From: Achromobacter sp. HZ34 | Lineage (GTDB): Bacteria; Pseudomonadota; Gammaproteobacteria; Burkholderiales; Burkholderiaceae_B | DNA length: 64,000 nucleotides | Direction: 5' to 3' | NCBI RefSeq assembly: GCF_002209485.1 | Contig: NZ_NJIX01000004.1 | Coordinates: 1 to 64,000, forward strand | Part shown: positions 1-9,108 of the stretch, one piece after another | Layout: each line of letters begins with the position of its first letter | Numbering within the stretch: the first letter of the stretch is position 1 | The notes under the pieces: model-generated | Seen by the model: only the letters and a program-made list of their open reading frames with translations | Told to the model about the DNA's origin: nothing | Database searches by the model: none | Made by a program: the position numbers and the translations under genes

Positions 1-299
1 TCCATCTGCGCGGCGCCCGTGATCATGTTCTTCACATAGTCAGCGTGGCCCGGGCAGTCAACGTGCGCATAGTGGCGCGCTTCCGTTTCGTACTCGACGT
101 GGGCGGTGTTGATGGTGATACCGCGTGCCTTCTCTTCAGGCGCTGCATCGATCTGGTCGTAAGCCTTGGCTTCGCCGCCGAACTTCTTCGACAGAACGGT
201 GGTGATCGCTGCCGTCAGCGTGGTTTTGCCGTGATCAACGTGACCGATCGTACCCACGTTGACGTGGGGCTTGGTACGTTCAAACTTGCCTTTTGCCAT
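1..299 (-). CDS. tuf: Elongation factor Tu, N-terminal part (gene runs off the left edge)
   Basis: The 99 visible codons are the start of EF-Tu, the GTPase that brings aminoacyl-tRNA to the ribosome. The P-loop GHVDHGKT is at residues 19–26, the switch region follows ([14 protein letters not shown]), and the G3 motif [13 protein letters not shown] ends the visible part. The ATG is preceded by an AGGAGT-like ribosome site. The gene lies 47 bp after tRNA-Thr on the same strand and is very probably co-transcribed with the three tRNAs from the promoter at 938–966, as in many beta-proteobacteria where tRNA-Tyr/Gly/Thr precede tufB. Everything after residue 99 is outside the window. Confidence 0.97.
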   Translation of the reverse strand, partial: MAKGKFERTKPHVNVGTIGHVDHGKTTLTAAITTVLSKKFGGEAKAYDQIDAAPEEKARGITINTAHVEYETEARHYAHVDCPGHADYVKNMITGAAQM

Positions 300-346
300 G
301 GCTGACTCCTGACCTGGATGTGCGAACTAAGAGATGACACAAAAAT

Positions 347-421
<75 letters not shown>

Positions 422-478
422 AGGGAAAAACTTCTTCACTGCGGTGGTACTACTTTCACTACGCGTCCTGCAGTGTGC

Positions 479-552
479 TGGAGCGGGTGAAGGGAATCGA
501 ACCCTCGTCATAAGCTTGGAAGGCTTCTGCTCTACCATTGAGCTACACCCGC
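479..552 (-). tRNA. tRNA-Gly (anticodon TCC)
   Basis: A 74-base minus-strand cloverleaf starts GCGGGTG and ends CACCCGC-T-CCA. The anticodon loop CTTCCAA gives TCC, and the T-loop is GTTCGATTC. CCA is encoded. It is the middle tRNA of the Tyr–Gly–Thr–tuf transcript. Confidence 0.96.
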
Positions 553-836
553 TTACCTTCAGCTCGCACTGCGACGACTGGTACTACTCACTGCCAAACA
601 CCTGCTTGCTGCCTGTACCGCTGGACTACGTTTGCCGCCACACGACGGTCTGGCTTTCCGCCACAACAACATTCACTGCTTCTTCTCTGCCACAACATCC
701 CGCAATTGCCTGCACGGCCGCGAAGCATACTCCAGACATTGCAAATCCAGGCAAACCGCGCCTGGATTCGGCCATCGACTTCTGCTTGGCTACCGCCAAC
801 TGCTACGACACGCTTTCGCCTGCCGCTGAAGAATCT

Positions 837-923
837 TGGTGGAGGGGATTGGATTCGAACCAATGTAGGCGCAAGGCCAACAGATTTACAGTCTGCCCCC
901 TTTAACCACTCGGGCACCCCTCC
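837..923 (-). tRNA. tRNA-Tyr (anticodon GTA)
   Basis: An 87-base class II tRNA with a long variable arm on the minus strand. It starts GGAGGGG, has anticodon loop CTGTAAA (GTA), T-loop GTTCGAATC, and an encoded CCA. It is the promoter-proximal member of the tRNA–tuf operon. The 284 bp between it and tRNA-Gly hold no gene I can support and are probably processed spacer. Confidence 0.96.
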
Positions 924-937
924 GCAGAGAATTCGAG

Positions 938-966
938 ATTATGGAGATGTTTGTTTTGCTTGTCAA
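938..966 (-). promoter_or_regulatory. Sigma-70 promoter of the tRNA-Tyr/Gly/Thr–tuf operon
   Basis: Read on the minus strand, a perfect -35 TTGACA (961–966) is followed after exactly 17 bp by -10 CATAAT (938–943). This puts the start site about 8 bp before the 5' end of tRNA-Tyr. No rho-independent terminator is visible between the asparaginase stop codon (992) and this promoter. Confidence 0.85.
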
Positions 967-991
967 ACGATGCGGAGGAGTTTTTTTGAAT

Positions 992-2026
992 TCAGCGTCT
1001 GTCGAAGATTTCCTGCAGGCGCTCGGGGTCGCGCGTGCGCGTCAACGCCAGCATCAACAGCACGCGGGATTTCTGCGCGGACAGTTCACCCGCGGCGACG
1101 AAACCCGCAGCGCCATCGTCGATCTCCGCGCCACGGCCGACGTAGCCGCTGCCGGTACGGCTGGCGCGCACCACCGCCACGCCCTTCGCGCTCGCGCGCT
1201 TCAACGCGTCCAGCGCGGCATCCGTGGCGTTGCCGTCACCCACGCCCGCCAGCACCAGGCCGTCGTACAAGGTCGCCAGCGCATCGATGACGTCCGCCTG
1301 CAGATCCGCATGGGCGTACACGACAGCCACGCGCGGCCACTGCGCCACGGGCCCCAGCGCCGCCAGGTCGAAGTGTTCGGATGCCGCTTGCACATGGCCG
1401 TGGAACAAGGGCTCCACCCCCACCATCACGCCGATACGGCCGCCGTTGGGCGACGCGAAAGCGTTGATGCCGCTGGCGGCGACCTTCTGCACTTCCCGCG
1501 CGGTGTGGATGTCACCGTTCATCATCACCAGGGGACCGCGCGCCTTGGCCGAGGCATGGCGCGCCAACGCCACCGCCGCATACAGGTTGGCGGGGCCGTC
1601 GGCACTCAAGGCTGTCGCGGGCCGCATGGCGCCCACCAGCACCAGCGGCTTGCGCGCGGGTACGGTCAGGCTTAGAAACCACGCCGTCTCTTCCAGCGTA
1701 TCGGTGCCGTGCGTGACGACGACGCCCTGCACGTCCGTATCCGCTTCCAGCGCGCATATGTGTGACGCCAGCGCCTGCCAGACCGCATGGGTCATGTTCT
1801 GGCTGCCGACATTGGCGATCTGCTCGCTGCGCAGGCGCGCCAGGCCGGCCAGCTGGGGCACGGAGGCCATGAGCTGCTCGACAGTGATGCTGCCGGCTAC
1901 ATAGGACGAAGACGTCACGCTGGCTTGTACGCCGGCAATCGTGCCGCCCGTGGCCAGCACGGCGACCAGGGGCAAGGACGCGCTCTTGGCTTGCACCGAA
2001 GCGGACGCAGCGGACGTGTCATGCAT
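992..2026 (-). CDS. L-asparaginase (asparaginase/glutaminase family)
   Basis: Hydrolyses asparagine to aspartate and ammonia. The family's first catalytic block LATGGTIAG lies at residues 25–32 and the second, HGTDTLEETAWFL, about 80 residues later; MNGDIHTAREV and KVAASGINAFASPNGG are further family blocks. At 344 aa it is full length. I see no secretion signal before the first block, so a cytoplasmic location is likely, although the 20-residue Ser/Ala-rich N-terminus is longer than in minimal type I enzymes. I chose the ATG at 2026, which has GAGG seven bases upstream. A TTG two codons earlier overlaps the parB stop. It is the last gene of the mnmG–parB operon. Glutaminase side activity cannot be judged. 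Confidence 0.9.
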   Translation of the reverse strand: MHDTSAASASVQAKSASLPLVAVLATGGTIAGVQASVTSSSYVAGSITVEQLMASVPQLAGLARLRSEQIANVGSQNMTHAVWQALASHICALEADTDVQGVVVTHGTDTLEETAWFLSLTVPARKPLVLVGAMRPATALSADGPANLYAAVALARHASAKARGPLVMMNGDIHTAREVQKVAASGINAFASPNGGRIGVMVGVEPLFHGHVQAASEHFDLAALGPVAQWPRVAVVYAHADLQADVIDALATLYDGLVLAGVGDGNATDAALDALKRASAKGVAVVRASRTGSGYVGRGAEIDDGAAGFVAAGELSAQKSRVLLMLALTRTRDPERLQEIFDRR

Positions 2027-2028
2027 GT

Positions 2029-2949
2029 TCAAGCCTCGTCGAGGACGCCGGACAAGCCCTGCTTTTCCAGCAGCGCATTCAGATGTTCCCAGCCATGGAA
2101 ATCGATGACGATCTGGCCGCGCTCGCGCGCGCCGACCTTCAGCGCAACGCGCGTGCCGAGAAAATCGGACAGGGCTTCTTCCATGCGGGTGACATCGCGC
2201 GAAGCGCCGGTCTTCTTCTTCTTGCGCTCGGCAGGCTCCGCCGCCATGCCCGCCGCGGTAACCAGCTTTTCGGCCTCGCGCACCGACAAACGCTTGGCGA
2301 CGATCAGATTGGCCAGCTGGATCTGCGTCGCGGCATCGACAGCCAGCAAGGCGCGCGCGTGGCCCATGTCGACGTCGCCGGCCAGCAACATGGTCTGCAC
2401 CGGCGTCGCAAGGTTGAGCAGGCGCAGCAGATTACTGGTGGCCGAGCGCGAACGTCCGATCGCTTGCGCGGCCTGTTCATGCGTCAGGCCGAACTCATCC
2501 AGCAAGCGCCGCACGCCGTGCGCTTCTTCCAGCGGATTGAGATCTTCGCGCTGGATGTTCTCGATCAGCGCCATGACCGCGGCGTGTTCGTCGGCCACGT
2601 CGCGTACGAGAACGGGGACTTCCTTCAGGCCGGCCAGTTGCGCGGCGCGGAAGCGCCGTTCGCCGGCGATGATTTCATACTCGCCCGGCAAGTCCGGCAA
2701 CGAGCGCACCAGGATAGGTTGCATGATGCCTTGCGTGCGGATCGAATCCGCCAGCTCGGTCAGTGCACCTTCATCCATGCGGGTACGCGGCTGGTACTTG
2801 CCCGCACGCATGCGCGTGACCGGCAGGACCGATGGCGGACCCTCTTCTTCCTTGGCGGTCTTCTTGCTGAAGGTTTCGATGGCCGGCGCATCGGCGCCCA
2901 ATAAGGCATCGAGCCCGCGCCCCAATCCTTTAGGTTTTTTCGTCGCCAT
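2029..2949 (-). CDS. parB: Chromosome partition protein ParB
   Basis: Site-specific DNA-binding CTPase that loads on parS and spreads, working with ParA to segregate the origin. The N-terminus has the ParA-interacting KGLGRGLDALLG (residues 7–18). The CTP-binding motifs include GERRFRA near residue 96 and ENIQREDLNPLEEA near residue 130. The helix-turn-helix (LTHEQAAQAIGRSRSATSNLLRLL) and a C-terminal dimerisation segment follow. I chose the ATG at 2949 because AAGGA lies six bases before it; a TTG at 2955 would sit directly on that ribosome site. Its target sites, five parS copies, lie upstream of the operon at 7218–8188. It is separated from parA by a GNAT gene. Confidence 0.97.
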   Translation of the reverse strand: MATKKPKGLGRGLDALLGADAPAIETFSKKTAKEEEGPPSVLPVTRMRAGKYQPRTRMDEGALTELADSIRTQGIMQPILVRSLPDLPGEYEIIAGERRFRAAQLAGLKEVPVLVRDVADEHAAVMALIENIQREDLNPLEEAHGVRRLLDEFGLTHEQAAQAIGRSRSATSNLLRLLNLATPVQTMLLAGDVDMGHARALLAVDAATQIQLANLIVAKRLSVREAEKLVTAAGMAAEPAERKKKKTGASRDVTRMEEALSDFLGTRVALKVGARERGQIVIDFHGWEHLNALLEKQGLSGVLDEA

Positions 2950-2951
2950 AT

Positions 2952-3755
2952 TCAATCCTTGCCAGGCTGTTTATCTTGGGGCGCGCGATACCAGTATCGG
3001 TAGCGCTCGGCGAAGCCCATCACGCCGTACAACTTGCGCGCGCCATCGTTCCCGCTCTCCACCTGCAGATACGCGTGGCGCGCGCCATGCGCACGGCCTT
3101 GTGCCAGCAGATGTTCCACCAGGGCGCGGCCGTAACCGCGCCGGCGCGCCTCGGGAATGACGACGACGTCGAACACGCCTACGACGCCTGCATCCATGAC
3201 CGCGAGACCGGCGCCGACGATGCGGCCTGCGCCATCGCGCGCGATGACTCGCGCGTTGGGAACGGCGATGTCGGTGATGCGCTGCTGATGCTCCCGTACA
3301 TGCTCCTCGCCATAATCACGCAGCTTGCCGGTGACGGACGCGAACAGATCGGGCGAGCCGATCTCGTAATGCAGCAACGGTGTGGCGGAAGGCGCCACCG
3401 TCGGCAGTTCGACACCCATGACCAGCGTCTCATCGATGCGTTCGAAGCCGCGCTGTTCCAGGGTGGCGTCCAACGTGGGATCCACGCAGGCCGAGTTGAG
3501 CCGAAAAATCAGGGGACGTCCAACGCGCTGATAATGCGCGCGGCAGAACGCCAGCTTTTCATCGATATCGAGCAGCGGCGCGGCAATCGGATTGATGCTG
3601 CGCGCGCGGCGCGCCTTGGCATTGGCCCAGCGCAGCAGCCAACCGTCGTAGAGCATCTGTTCGCGCACCACGGTCGCATTCAGCGCGGCTTCTTCCATGC
3701 GCGCACTGAGCGGATCGCGAGTGGCCACGGCCATATCGGTATCGATCGTTTGCAT
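2952..3755 (-). CDS. GNAT-family N-acetyltransferase inserted between parA and parB
   Basis: A 267-aa protein whose C-terminal half has the GNAT acetyl-CoA fold. VFDVVVIPEARRRGYGRALVEHLL (motif A, with RRRGYG as pyrophosphate loop) is followed by YLQVESGNDGARKLYGVMGF and a final YRYWYR strand. The N-terminal half (MLYDGWLLRWANAKARRARSINP) resembles that of other two-domain GNAT proteins. The start is 4 bp after the parA stop and its end is 2 bp from the parB ATG, so the three are translated together. The substrate is unknown. A role in partition is only inferred from position; this could equally be a neutral operon passenger. Confidence 0.85.
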   Translation of the reverse strand: MQTIDTDMAVATRDPLSARMEEAALNATVVREQMLYDGWLLRWANAKARRARSINPIAAPLLDIDEKLAFCRAHYQRVGRPLIFRLNSACVDPTLDATLEQRGFERIDETLVMGVELPTVAPSATPLLHYEIGSPDLFASVTGKLRDYGEEHVREHQQRITDIAVPNARVIARDGAGRIVGAGLAVMDAGVVGVFDVVVIPEARRRGYGRALVEHLLAQGRAHGARHAYLQVESGNDGARKLYGVMGFAERYRYWYRAPQDKQPGKD

Positions 3756-3759
3756 AGGT

Positions 3760-4560
3760 TCAAGTGGTAACGGTTTTGACGCGTTCTATCATCTCCGCGC
3801 CAAACGAGATGTAGGCCTGCGCGCCGCGTGAATTACGGTCATAGACCACGCCTGGCAATCCATGGCTGGGCGCTTCGGCCAGCCGGACGTTGCGCGGCAC
3901 GATGGTGGTGAAGACCTTGTCGCCGAAGTGCGCTTCAAGCTGCGCCGAAACCTGCTGCTGCAGGGTCATGCGCGGATCGAACATCACGCGCAACAAGCCG
4001 ATGACACGCAGCTCGGGATTGATGTTGCGATGTACGCGCTTGATGGTGTTGACGAGGTCCGACAGCCCTTCCAGCGCGAAGTATTCGCACTGCATCGGAA
4101 TGATGACGCCATGCGCCGCGGCCAGCCCGTTGAGCGTCAGCAAGGACAGCGTGGGCGGGCAATCGATGAGAACGAAATCGTAGTCATCGGCGACCGTGCC
4201 CAGCGCGGCGCGCAACTGGCGCTCGCGCTCGTCCATCTGCACCAGGTCGATTTCCGCGCCCGCCAGTTCGCGGTTGGCCGGCAGCACGTCATAACCGCCC
4301 ACTTCCGAACGCACGCGCGCATCGGCGATGGTAGTGTCGCCGATCAACACTTGATAAAGGTTGGATTCGAGCGAGCTCTTGTCGATGCCGCTACCCATGG
4401 TCGCATTCCCCTGCGGATCGAGGTCGACCAGCAAGACGCGCTTGCCGTATGTGGCAAGGCCGGCAGCCAGGTTGATGGCGGTAGTGGTCTTGCCGACACC
4501 GCCCTTCTGATTGGCGATGCAGAATACGCGTGCGGTGCTGTTGGGGGGAGTAGTGCTCAT
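3760..4560 (-). CDS. parA: Chromosome partition ATPase ParA (Soj type)
   Basis: Deviant Walker A ATPase that moves ParB–parS complexes over the nucleoid. KGGVGKTT is at residues 19–26, Walker A' VLLVDLDPQGN follows, and Walker B is FVLIDCPPTLSLLTLNGL. PMQCEYFALEGL and NVRLAEAPSHG are typical of chromosomal Soj proteins. Length 266 aa. I took the ATG at 4560, which overlaps the rsmG stop (ATGA); an upstream in-frame extension into rsmG lacks family similarity. It follows rsmG directly, the classical mnmG–rsmG–parA order. Confidence 0.97.
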   Translation of the reverse strand: MSTTPPNSTARVFCIANQKGGVGKTTTAINLAAGLATYGKRVLLVDLDPQGNATMGSGIDKSSLESNLYQVLIGDTTIADARVRSEVGGYDVLPANRELAGAEIDLVQMDERERQLRAALGTVADDYDFVLIDCPPTLSLLTLNGLAAAHGVIIPMQCEYFALEGLSDLVNTIKRVHRNINPELRVIGLLRVMFDPRMTLQQQVSAQLEAHFGDKVFTTIVPRNVRLAEAPSHGLPGVVYDRNSRGAQAYISFGAEMIERVKTVTT

Positions 4561-5243
4561 GGGTTTCCTAGGCTGCCGCTCGCGCGGCGCATCCAGATAA
4601 GGCAGCGCTGTGCATCGAGTTCCGGCACCGAGATGGGCTGGATGTTTTCGATGCGCCATGCACCTTGCAACTGCAGCTCGTCGATTTCCTCGTCGGGCGT
4701 CTTACCCTTCAAGGCGACGAGGGTACCATCGTCGGCCACGTGGCGTCCGGCCAGATCGGCAAAGTCGCACAGCGAGGCAAACGCGCGCGACGTGACCACG
4801 TCACAGTCGGCCGGCTCCAACTGTTCCACGCGCGCATGCAGGGCTTGCAGATTGGACAAGCCGAGCACGCCTGTCATCTGGCGGATGAAGGCGGTTTTCT
4901 TTTCCACCGCGTCGACGCAGCTGATGCGCCAGGCGGGCCGCATGATGGCCAGGATGACGCCGGGCAGGCCCGCGCCCGCGCCGATGTCATACAGCTTGCC
5001 GGCGGCCGGCATGGCACCGTCCAGAGGCGCTACCACGGCCAGGCTATCGAAGACGTGGTGCACCAGCATCTGCTCCGGATCGCGCAGCGCCGTCAGGTTG
5101 TAGGTGCGATTCCAGCGCTGCAGCTGCGCCAGATAGGCGAGCAGCTGCTCCACCTGGCGATCGCTCACGGCCAGCTGCAGGGCGGCGCAGCAGGCACGCA
5201 CGCGCGCCGCCGGATCGTTCGATGAAATCCGGGTGGGGCTCAT
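4557..5243 (-). CDS. rsmG: 16S rRNA (guanine-527 N7) methyltransferase RsmG
   Basis: SAM-dependent methyltransferase that forms m7G527 in 16S rRNA. The protein (228 aa) has the family block [26 protein letters not shown], the SAM-binding loop [16 protein letters not shown], the acidic strand [16 protein letters not shown] and the late motif [11 protein letters not shown]. Its ATG overlaps the mnmG stop by four bases and its stop overlaps the parA start, so translation of the three is coupled. Confidence 0.97.
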   Translation of the reverse strand: MSPTRISSNDPAARVRACCAALQLAVSDRQVEQLLAYLAQLQRWNRTYNLTALRDPEQMLVHHVFDSLAVVAPLDGAMPAAGKLYDIGAGAGLPGVILAIMRPAWRISCVDAVEKKTAFIRQMTGVLGLSNLQALHARVEQLEPADCDVVTSRAFASLCDFADLAGRHVADDGTLVALKGKTPDEEIDELQLQGAWRIENIQPISVPELDAQRCLIWMRRASGSLGNP

Positions 5244-7156
5244 GCGGCGTGTTTGCGCGAGCCGTAATGCAGGCGCTTCAGATGGATCAATAGCAGGGAT
5301 ATCGCCGCCGGGGTCACGCCGGAAATGCGCGCTGCCTGGCCTATGTTTTCGGGACGGTGGGTCTTGAGCTTCTGCCGCACTTCGAAGGACAGGCTGGTGA
5401 CAGCGTCGTAATCGATGTCCGCGGGGATGGGCTGCTGCTCGTGGTTCAAGTGCTTCTGCACTTCGTCCTGCTGGCGCGCGATATAGCCTGCGTACTTCAG
5501 CTGGATCTCGATCTGTTGAGCCACTTCCCCGTCAGTCACGCCCGGGCCTGCCAGCAGGCTGCCGTCGACGTTCTGCGCATCCATCAATTGGCGGTATGAC
5601 AAACCCGGCCGCTTCAGCAGATCCGAGAGTGAGTACTCACGTTCAATTGCCTGGCCCAGCAGGGGCGTTGCGACCTCCGCGGGAAAAATGCGGGGATTCA
5701 CCCAGGTGGAACGCAAACGCTGGATTTCCGTTTCCACCGCATCGCGTTTGCGATTGAAAGCCTCCCAACGCGCATCGTCCACCAGGCCCAGGCGCCGCCC
5801 TATTTCGGTAAGGCGCAGATCCGCGTTGTCTTCACGCAGGGTGAGCCGATATTCCGCACGCGAAGTGAACATGCGATACGGCTCGGTAACGCCGCGTGTG
5901 ATCAGGTCATCCGCGAGGACCCCCAGATAAGCCTCGTCTCGGCGCGGCGTCCAGGATTCCTTGTCCAAGGCCGCAAGCGCGGCGTTGACGCCAGCCAGCA
6001 GGCCTTGGGCGCCCGCCTCTTCATAGCCGGTGGTGCCATTGATCTGGCCAGCGAAGTACAGGCCGGAAATGGCACGCGTTTCCAGCGTCGACTTCAATCC
6101 ACGTGGATCGAAGTAGTCGTACTCGATGGCGTAACCGGGGCGAAGAATGTGGGCGTTGGACAGGCCGGGTAAGGAGTGGATCAGATCCAGCTGGACGTCG
6201 AAAGGCAGGCTGGTCGATACCCCGTTGGGATAGACCTCGTGCGTGTCCAGGCCTTCGGGTTCGAGGAAGACCTGATGGGCTGACTTGTCGGCGAAACGAT
6301 GGATCTTGTCTTCGATGGAAGGACAGTAGCGCGGCCCTACCCCTTCGATGACACCGCTGTACATCGGCGAGCGATCGAGGCCGGCGCGGATGATGTCGTG
6401 GGTACGGCTGTTGGTATGGGTGATCCAGCACGGCAGTTGCCGCGGGTGCATGGCCACCGAACCCATGAAGGAGAACACGGGGATGGGATCGAGGTCGCCG
6501 GGCTGTTCTTCCAATACGCTGTAGTCGATGCTGCGGCCGTCGATGCGAGGCGGCGTTCCCGTCTTCAGGCGTCCTTGCGGCAGCTTCAATTCCTTCAGGC
6601 GCTGGCCCAGGGATATCGCCGGCGGATCGCCGGCACGTCCGGCCGAATAGTTTTGCAGGCCCACGTGGATCAGGCCGTTGAGAAATGTGCCGGCGGTCAG
6701 CACTACCTTGCGGGCCAGGAACTTGAGCCCGATCTGGGTGACAGCGCCGACCACGCGGTCGCCTTCTACCATCAGGTCGTCCACGGCCTGTTGGAAAAGC
6801 CATAGGTTGGGCTGGTTCTCCAGACGGGTACGGATGGCTTTGCGATACAGCACCCGGTCGGCCTGGGCACGGGTTGCCCGTACGGCCGGGCCCTTGGAGC
6901 CGTTGAGGGTACGAAACTGGATGCCCGCTTCGTCAGTGGCGATCGCCATCGCGCCGCCCAGGGCATCGATCTCCTTGACCAGGTGGCCCTTGCCGATCCC
7001 GCCGATCGAGGGATTGCAGGACATCTGTCCCAAGGTTTCGATATTGTGGGTGAGCAGCAAGGTCTTGGCGCCAGCACGAGCGGATGCCAGAGCGGCCTCC
7101 GTTCCGGCATGGCCACCGCCTACCACGATCACGTCAAACTCACGCGGATAATCCAT
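5240..7156 (-). CDS. mnmG: tRNA uridine-34 carboxymethylaminomethyl enzyme MnmG (GidA)
   Basis: FAD protein that with MnmE installs cmnm5 at wobble uridine 34. The dinucleotide-binding [19 protein letters not shown] is at residues 12–30. The PS01280 region ([11 protein letters not shown]) and PS01281 region ([25 protein letters not shown]) are intact, and the C-terminal helical tRNA/MnmE-binding domain is complete. At 638 aa it is full length. It is the first gene of the parAB operon. In many bacteria mnmG borders oriC, which fits the parS and DnaA boxes upstream. Confidence 0.98.
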   Translation of the reverse strand: MDYPREFDVIVVGGGHAGTEAALASARAGAKTLLLTHNIETLGQMSCNPSIGGIGKGHLVKEIDALGGAMAIATDEAGIQFRTLNGSKGPAVRATRAQADRVLYRKAIRTRLENQPNLWLFQQAVDDLMVEGDRVVGAVTQIGLKFLARKVVLTAGTFLNGLIHVGLQNYSAGRAGDPPAISLGQRLKELKLPQGRLKTGTPPRIDGRSIDYSVLEEQPGDLDPIPVFSFMGSVAMHPRQLPCWITHTNSRTHDIIRAGLDRSPMYSGVIEGVGPRYCPSIEDKIHRFADKSAHQVFLEPEGLDTHEVYPNGVSTSLPFDVQLDLIHSLPGLSNAHILRPGYAIEYDYFDPRGLKSTLETRAISGLYFAGQINGTTGYEEAGAQGLLAGVNAALAALDKESWTPRRDEAYLGVLADDLITRGVTEPYRMFTSRAEYRLTLREDNADLRLTEIGRRLGLVDDARWEAFNRKRDAVETEIQRLRSTWVNPRIFPAEVATPLLGQAIEREYSLSDLLKRPGLSYRQLMDAQNVDGSLLAGPGVTDGEVAQQIEIQLKYAGYIARQQDEVQKHLNHEQQPIPADIDYDAVTSLSFEVRQKLKTHRPENIGQAARISGVTPAAISLLLIHLKRLHYGSRKHAA

Positions 7157-7188
7157 TTTGCAAATCAGATAAAGAGCTGTAGGTGGGG

Positions 7189-7217
7189 ATTATAAATTCG
7201 CTGCCAGGGCCTTGCTA
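7189..7217 (-). promoter_or_regulatory. Predicted promoter of the mnmG–parAB operon
   Basis: On the minus strand a perfect -10 TATAAT occupies 7189–7194, 33 bp before the mnmG ATG. The -35 expected 17 bp further up (7212–7217, TAGCAA) is poor. It directly abuts the first parS site at 7218, so ParB bound there could compete with RNA polymerase. This is inferred from position only. Confidence 0.5.
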
Positions 7218-7233
7218 TGTTTCACGTGAAACA
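7218..7233. promoter_or_regulatory. parS site 1 (perfect palindrome)
   Basis: TGTTTCACGTGAAACA is an exact match to the bacterial chromosomal parS consensus, the ParB loading site. It is the closest of the five to the parAB operon promoter. Confidence 0.95.
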
Positions 7234-7545
7234 GTGGGTGGAGGCGGAAGGGTCTAGGCCATATGGTCTGCCCTGTATCGACCTCTGTCCTGTGACTTCT
7301 ATCCCGTAACTACCGCCCTATGACTGATGCTCGTGACTCACTGCCCTGCCCCCTTGCAGACAACAAGCGCTAGCGCCATGACGATCAGCTGCCCGCACGC
7401 GTAGAACCCTCTGCGAGCGAGGCACCGTCGTGCAGTGTGCCCTCCGGTGTGCGGTGACCGTTCTGGATCGAAGGGTTGGGATTCCAATGTGCTGCGGCAG
7501 TCGGCAACGACTCAAGTTGTGAGTGGTACGTCGCCACAATGCCAA

Positions 7546-7561
7546 TGTTTCACGTGGAACA
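7546..7561. promoter_or_regulatory. parS site 2
   Basis: TGTTTCACGTGGAACA keeps the central CACGTG and differs from a perfect palindrome by one base (G for A in the right arm). It lies 328 bp from site 1. Confidence 0.92.
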
Positions 7562-7776
7562 TTGGACGGGCTTTGCGCCCTACTCACTACCCAAGGGCTG
7601 GCACCACGGTTGTCGAGCGTAGCCCTCTGCACCTGTCTCCAGCGAGCTACAGAGTGTAGCCGGTCGAGTGCCGGGGAGCCAAGTCTGGTTACCGCTTTTA
7701 AGTACGGGGAACGAGTGTTGTTGCTTCAGGCAGACGGGGACGGGCCGCGAACGCGCGCAATCAGACTTCGCCCGGA

Positions 7777-7792
7777 TGTTCCACGTGAAACA
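7777..7792. promoter_or_regulatory. parS site 3
   Basis: TGTTCCACGTGAAACA, the mirror variant of site 2, with the non-consensus base in the left arm. It lies 231 bp from site 2. Confidence 0.92.
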
Positions 7793-7914
7793 TTGAACGA
7801 TTTGCTGCCGGCTTACAAGAATCTGGCAGTGCCTTTAACGCGCTGTGGACCCCACGATGCGACCCAGGATCTAACGGATCTTGCCTTGGTAGGCCTCTGC
7901 GCCGCCACCAGGTA

Positions 7915-8012
7915 ATGCCTATGCCGGCGTCGATGCCTATGCGTCCGCCTGTGCCTGTGTCTGCGACTGTGCCCATGCGTTCGCCTATACCTGCGTGTGT
8001 CTGTGCCTAACC
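7915..8012. repeat. Degenerate short tandem repeat between parS sites 3 and 4
   Basis: About 100 bp is built from imperfect units such as GCCTATGC, GCCTGTGC and GTCTGTGC with a period near 6–12 bp. It is non-coding as far as I can see; open frames here encode only low-complexity Gly/Thr/Ile or Arg/His strings. The function is unknown, and it may simply reflect slippage. Confidence 0.6.
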
Positions 8013-8062
8013 CCATACACTTACTGATACTTGGCCTAAGCTCCGTCTACCTGAAGTGAGAA

Positions 8063-8078
8063 TGTTCCACGTGGAACA
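8063..8078. promoter_or_regulatory. parS site 4 (palindromic variant)
   Basis: TGTTCCACGTGGAACA is itself a perfect palindrome that carries the C/G variant in both arms. Confidence 0.92.
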
Positions 8079-8172
8079 CCCGCTGCGATATCCCTTTGCC
8101 TGGAGGGCTGCGGCCGACGTCCCTTTCTCAGGTCCACGGTTGACTGAGTGAACCCGTTAAGAATCCACCTTA

Positions 8173-8188
8173 TGTTCCACGTGAAACA
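8173..8188. promoter_or_regulatory. parS site 5
   Basis: TGTTCCACGTGAAACA, identical to site 3 and 110 bp from site 4. Like site 1, it is followed about 31–36 bp later by CTAG-S-CCATATGG (8204–8216 here, 7254–7266 at site 1). Confidence 0.92.
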
Positions 8189-8416
8189 GAACGGGTAAAA
8201 GCTCTAGCCCATATGGCTGAGCCTTGGATGCGTTGCTGCCCTTCTACTGGAAGGCCGAGCAATGACCCGCGTAATAGTCCACGTATAGCGGCTATCCCGC
8301 GAACGGCCCGTTCAAGAAACCCGCTTCCCGCCCGCGACTTTTCCGAATCGTTGATGCGGCAAAGAAGTCCACAACAGCGGACGGAGCAGCGAAGGAAGCG
8401 GGTGATTCTGCAAAAG

Positions 8417-8805
8417 TAATCCACAGGTTGCGCAACGGGCGAACTGGTTGCTGTGCACAACCCAACCCACGCCAACAAGCCTGGGGATAGTTTTGTGAAT
8501 AACATCCACAAGGCCTCGTGGAGCACAGGGGACGCGCGCCTCTCCAGTCGCCACTCCCAGGGCGAAAAATACCAACTGCAGGGCATAAAACGACACCGTT
8601 TTACAAAAAGGCCTATAAAGATCGCTCCCTACCCCGCGTTTTTGCACCCTTCCCAGGGACGGACTGCGCCTAATGGATAGCGCTCAACCTGTGCATAACT
8701 CCGTATGTGGATATCCAGCCAGTACCCGGAAAGCGTCCCCTGGATACCGCCCCTCAGCGCGACTTGTCCCGCGATACCGCACAGTTACTCACATAGTTAT
8801 GCACA
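8417..8805. other. DnaA-box cluster I beside the parS array (possible part of oriC)
   Basis: This non-coding stretch contains TGTGCACAA (8452–8460), TGTGCATAA (8690–8698) and TTATGCACA (8797–8805), all close to the DnaA-box consensus TTATNCACA. Weaker matches are TAATCCACA (8417–8425) and TGTGGATAT (8706–8714). An A/T-rich patch lies at about 8570–8625. It may be one arm of the origin or a DnaA-titrating accessory region; cluster II at 10610–11945 is denser. Apart from the sites listed separately, I see no gene between 7157 and 8907. Confidence 0.6.
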
Positions 8806-8830
8806 TCGCCGTCACAAAGCCCGCCGCAAA

Positions 8831-8865
8831 GCAAAACGCCCCGGACTGGAAAGTCACGGGGCGTT
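8831..8865 (-). terminator. Rho-independent terminator of the cold-shock gene
   Basis: On the minus strand AACGCCCCG (8857–8865) pairs with CGGGGCGTT (8835–8843) across a 13-base loop, followed by a run of T. It lies 43 bp after the csp stop codon. Confidence 0.85.
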
Positions 8866-8907
8866 GGTGCCGGCTCTACGACCGGCGCGGGCAACGGATT
8901 ACCCGGC

Positions 8908-9108
8908 TTATAGCGGACGGATCTCCGCCGCTTGGGGCCCCTTCGGGCCTTCCTTCACATCGAATTCGACATCCTGGCCTTCGTTCAAGCTGCGATAGCC
9001 GCGACCTTGAATCGCCGAGAAATGGGCAAACACTTCCGTGCCACCCTCATCCGGCGTGATGAAACCATAGCCCTTGTCAGCGTTGAACCACTTCACTTTG
9101 CCCTTCAT
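8908..9108 (-). CDS. Cold-shock protein, CspA family
   Basis: A 66-aa single OB-fold domain that binds single-stranded RNA and DNA. Both RNA-binding motifs are present: RNP1 DKGYGFI at residues 11–17 and RNP2 VFAHFSAI at residues 26–33. The rest of the fold ends [22 protein letters not shown]. The ATG has AAGGAAG upstream. It is monocistronic, with its own terminator, and lies between the two DnaA-box clusters. Whether it is cold-inducible or constitutive cannot be told from the sequence. Confidence 0.97.
   Translation of the reverse strand: MKGKVKWFNADKGYGFITPDEGGTEVFAHFSAIQGRGYRSLNEGQDVEFDVKEGPKGPQAAEIRPL

Noticed and set aside
444-1290. Overlapping plus-strand open frames across the tRNA cluster
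   Set aside because: They read through tRNA genes and antisense to asparaginase; high GC content explains them.
7435-8680. Several short open frames in the parS/DnaA-box region
   Set aside because: They cross parS sites, have no ribosome sites and encode low-complexity sequence.
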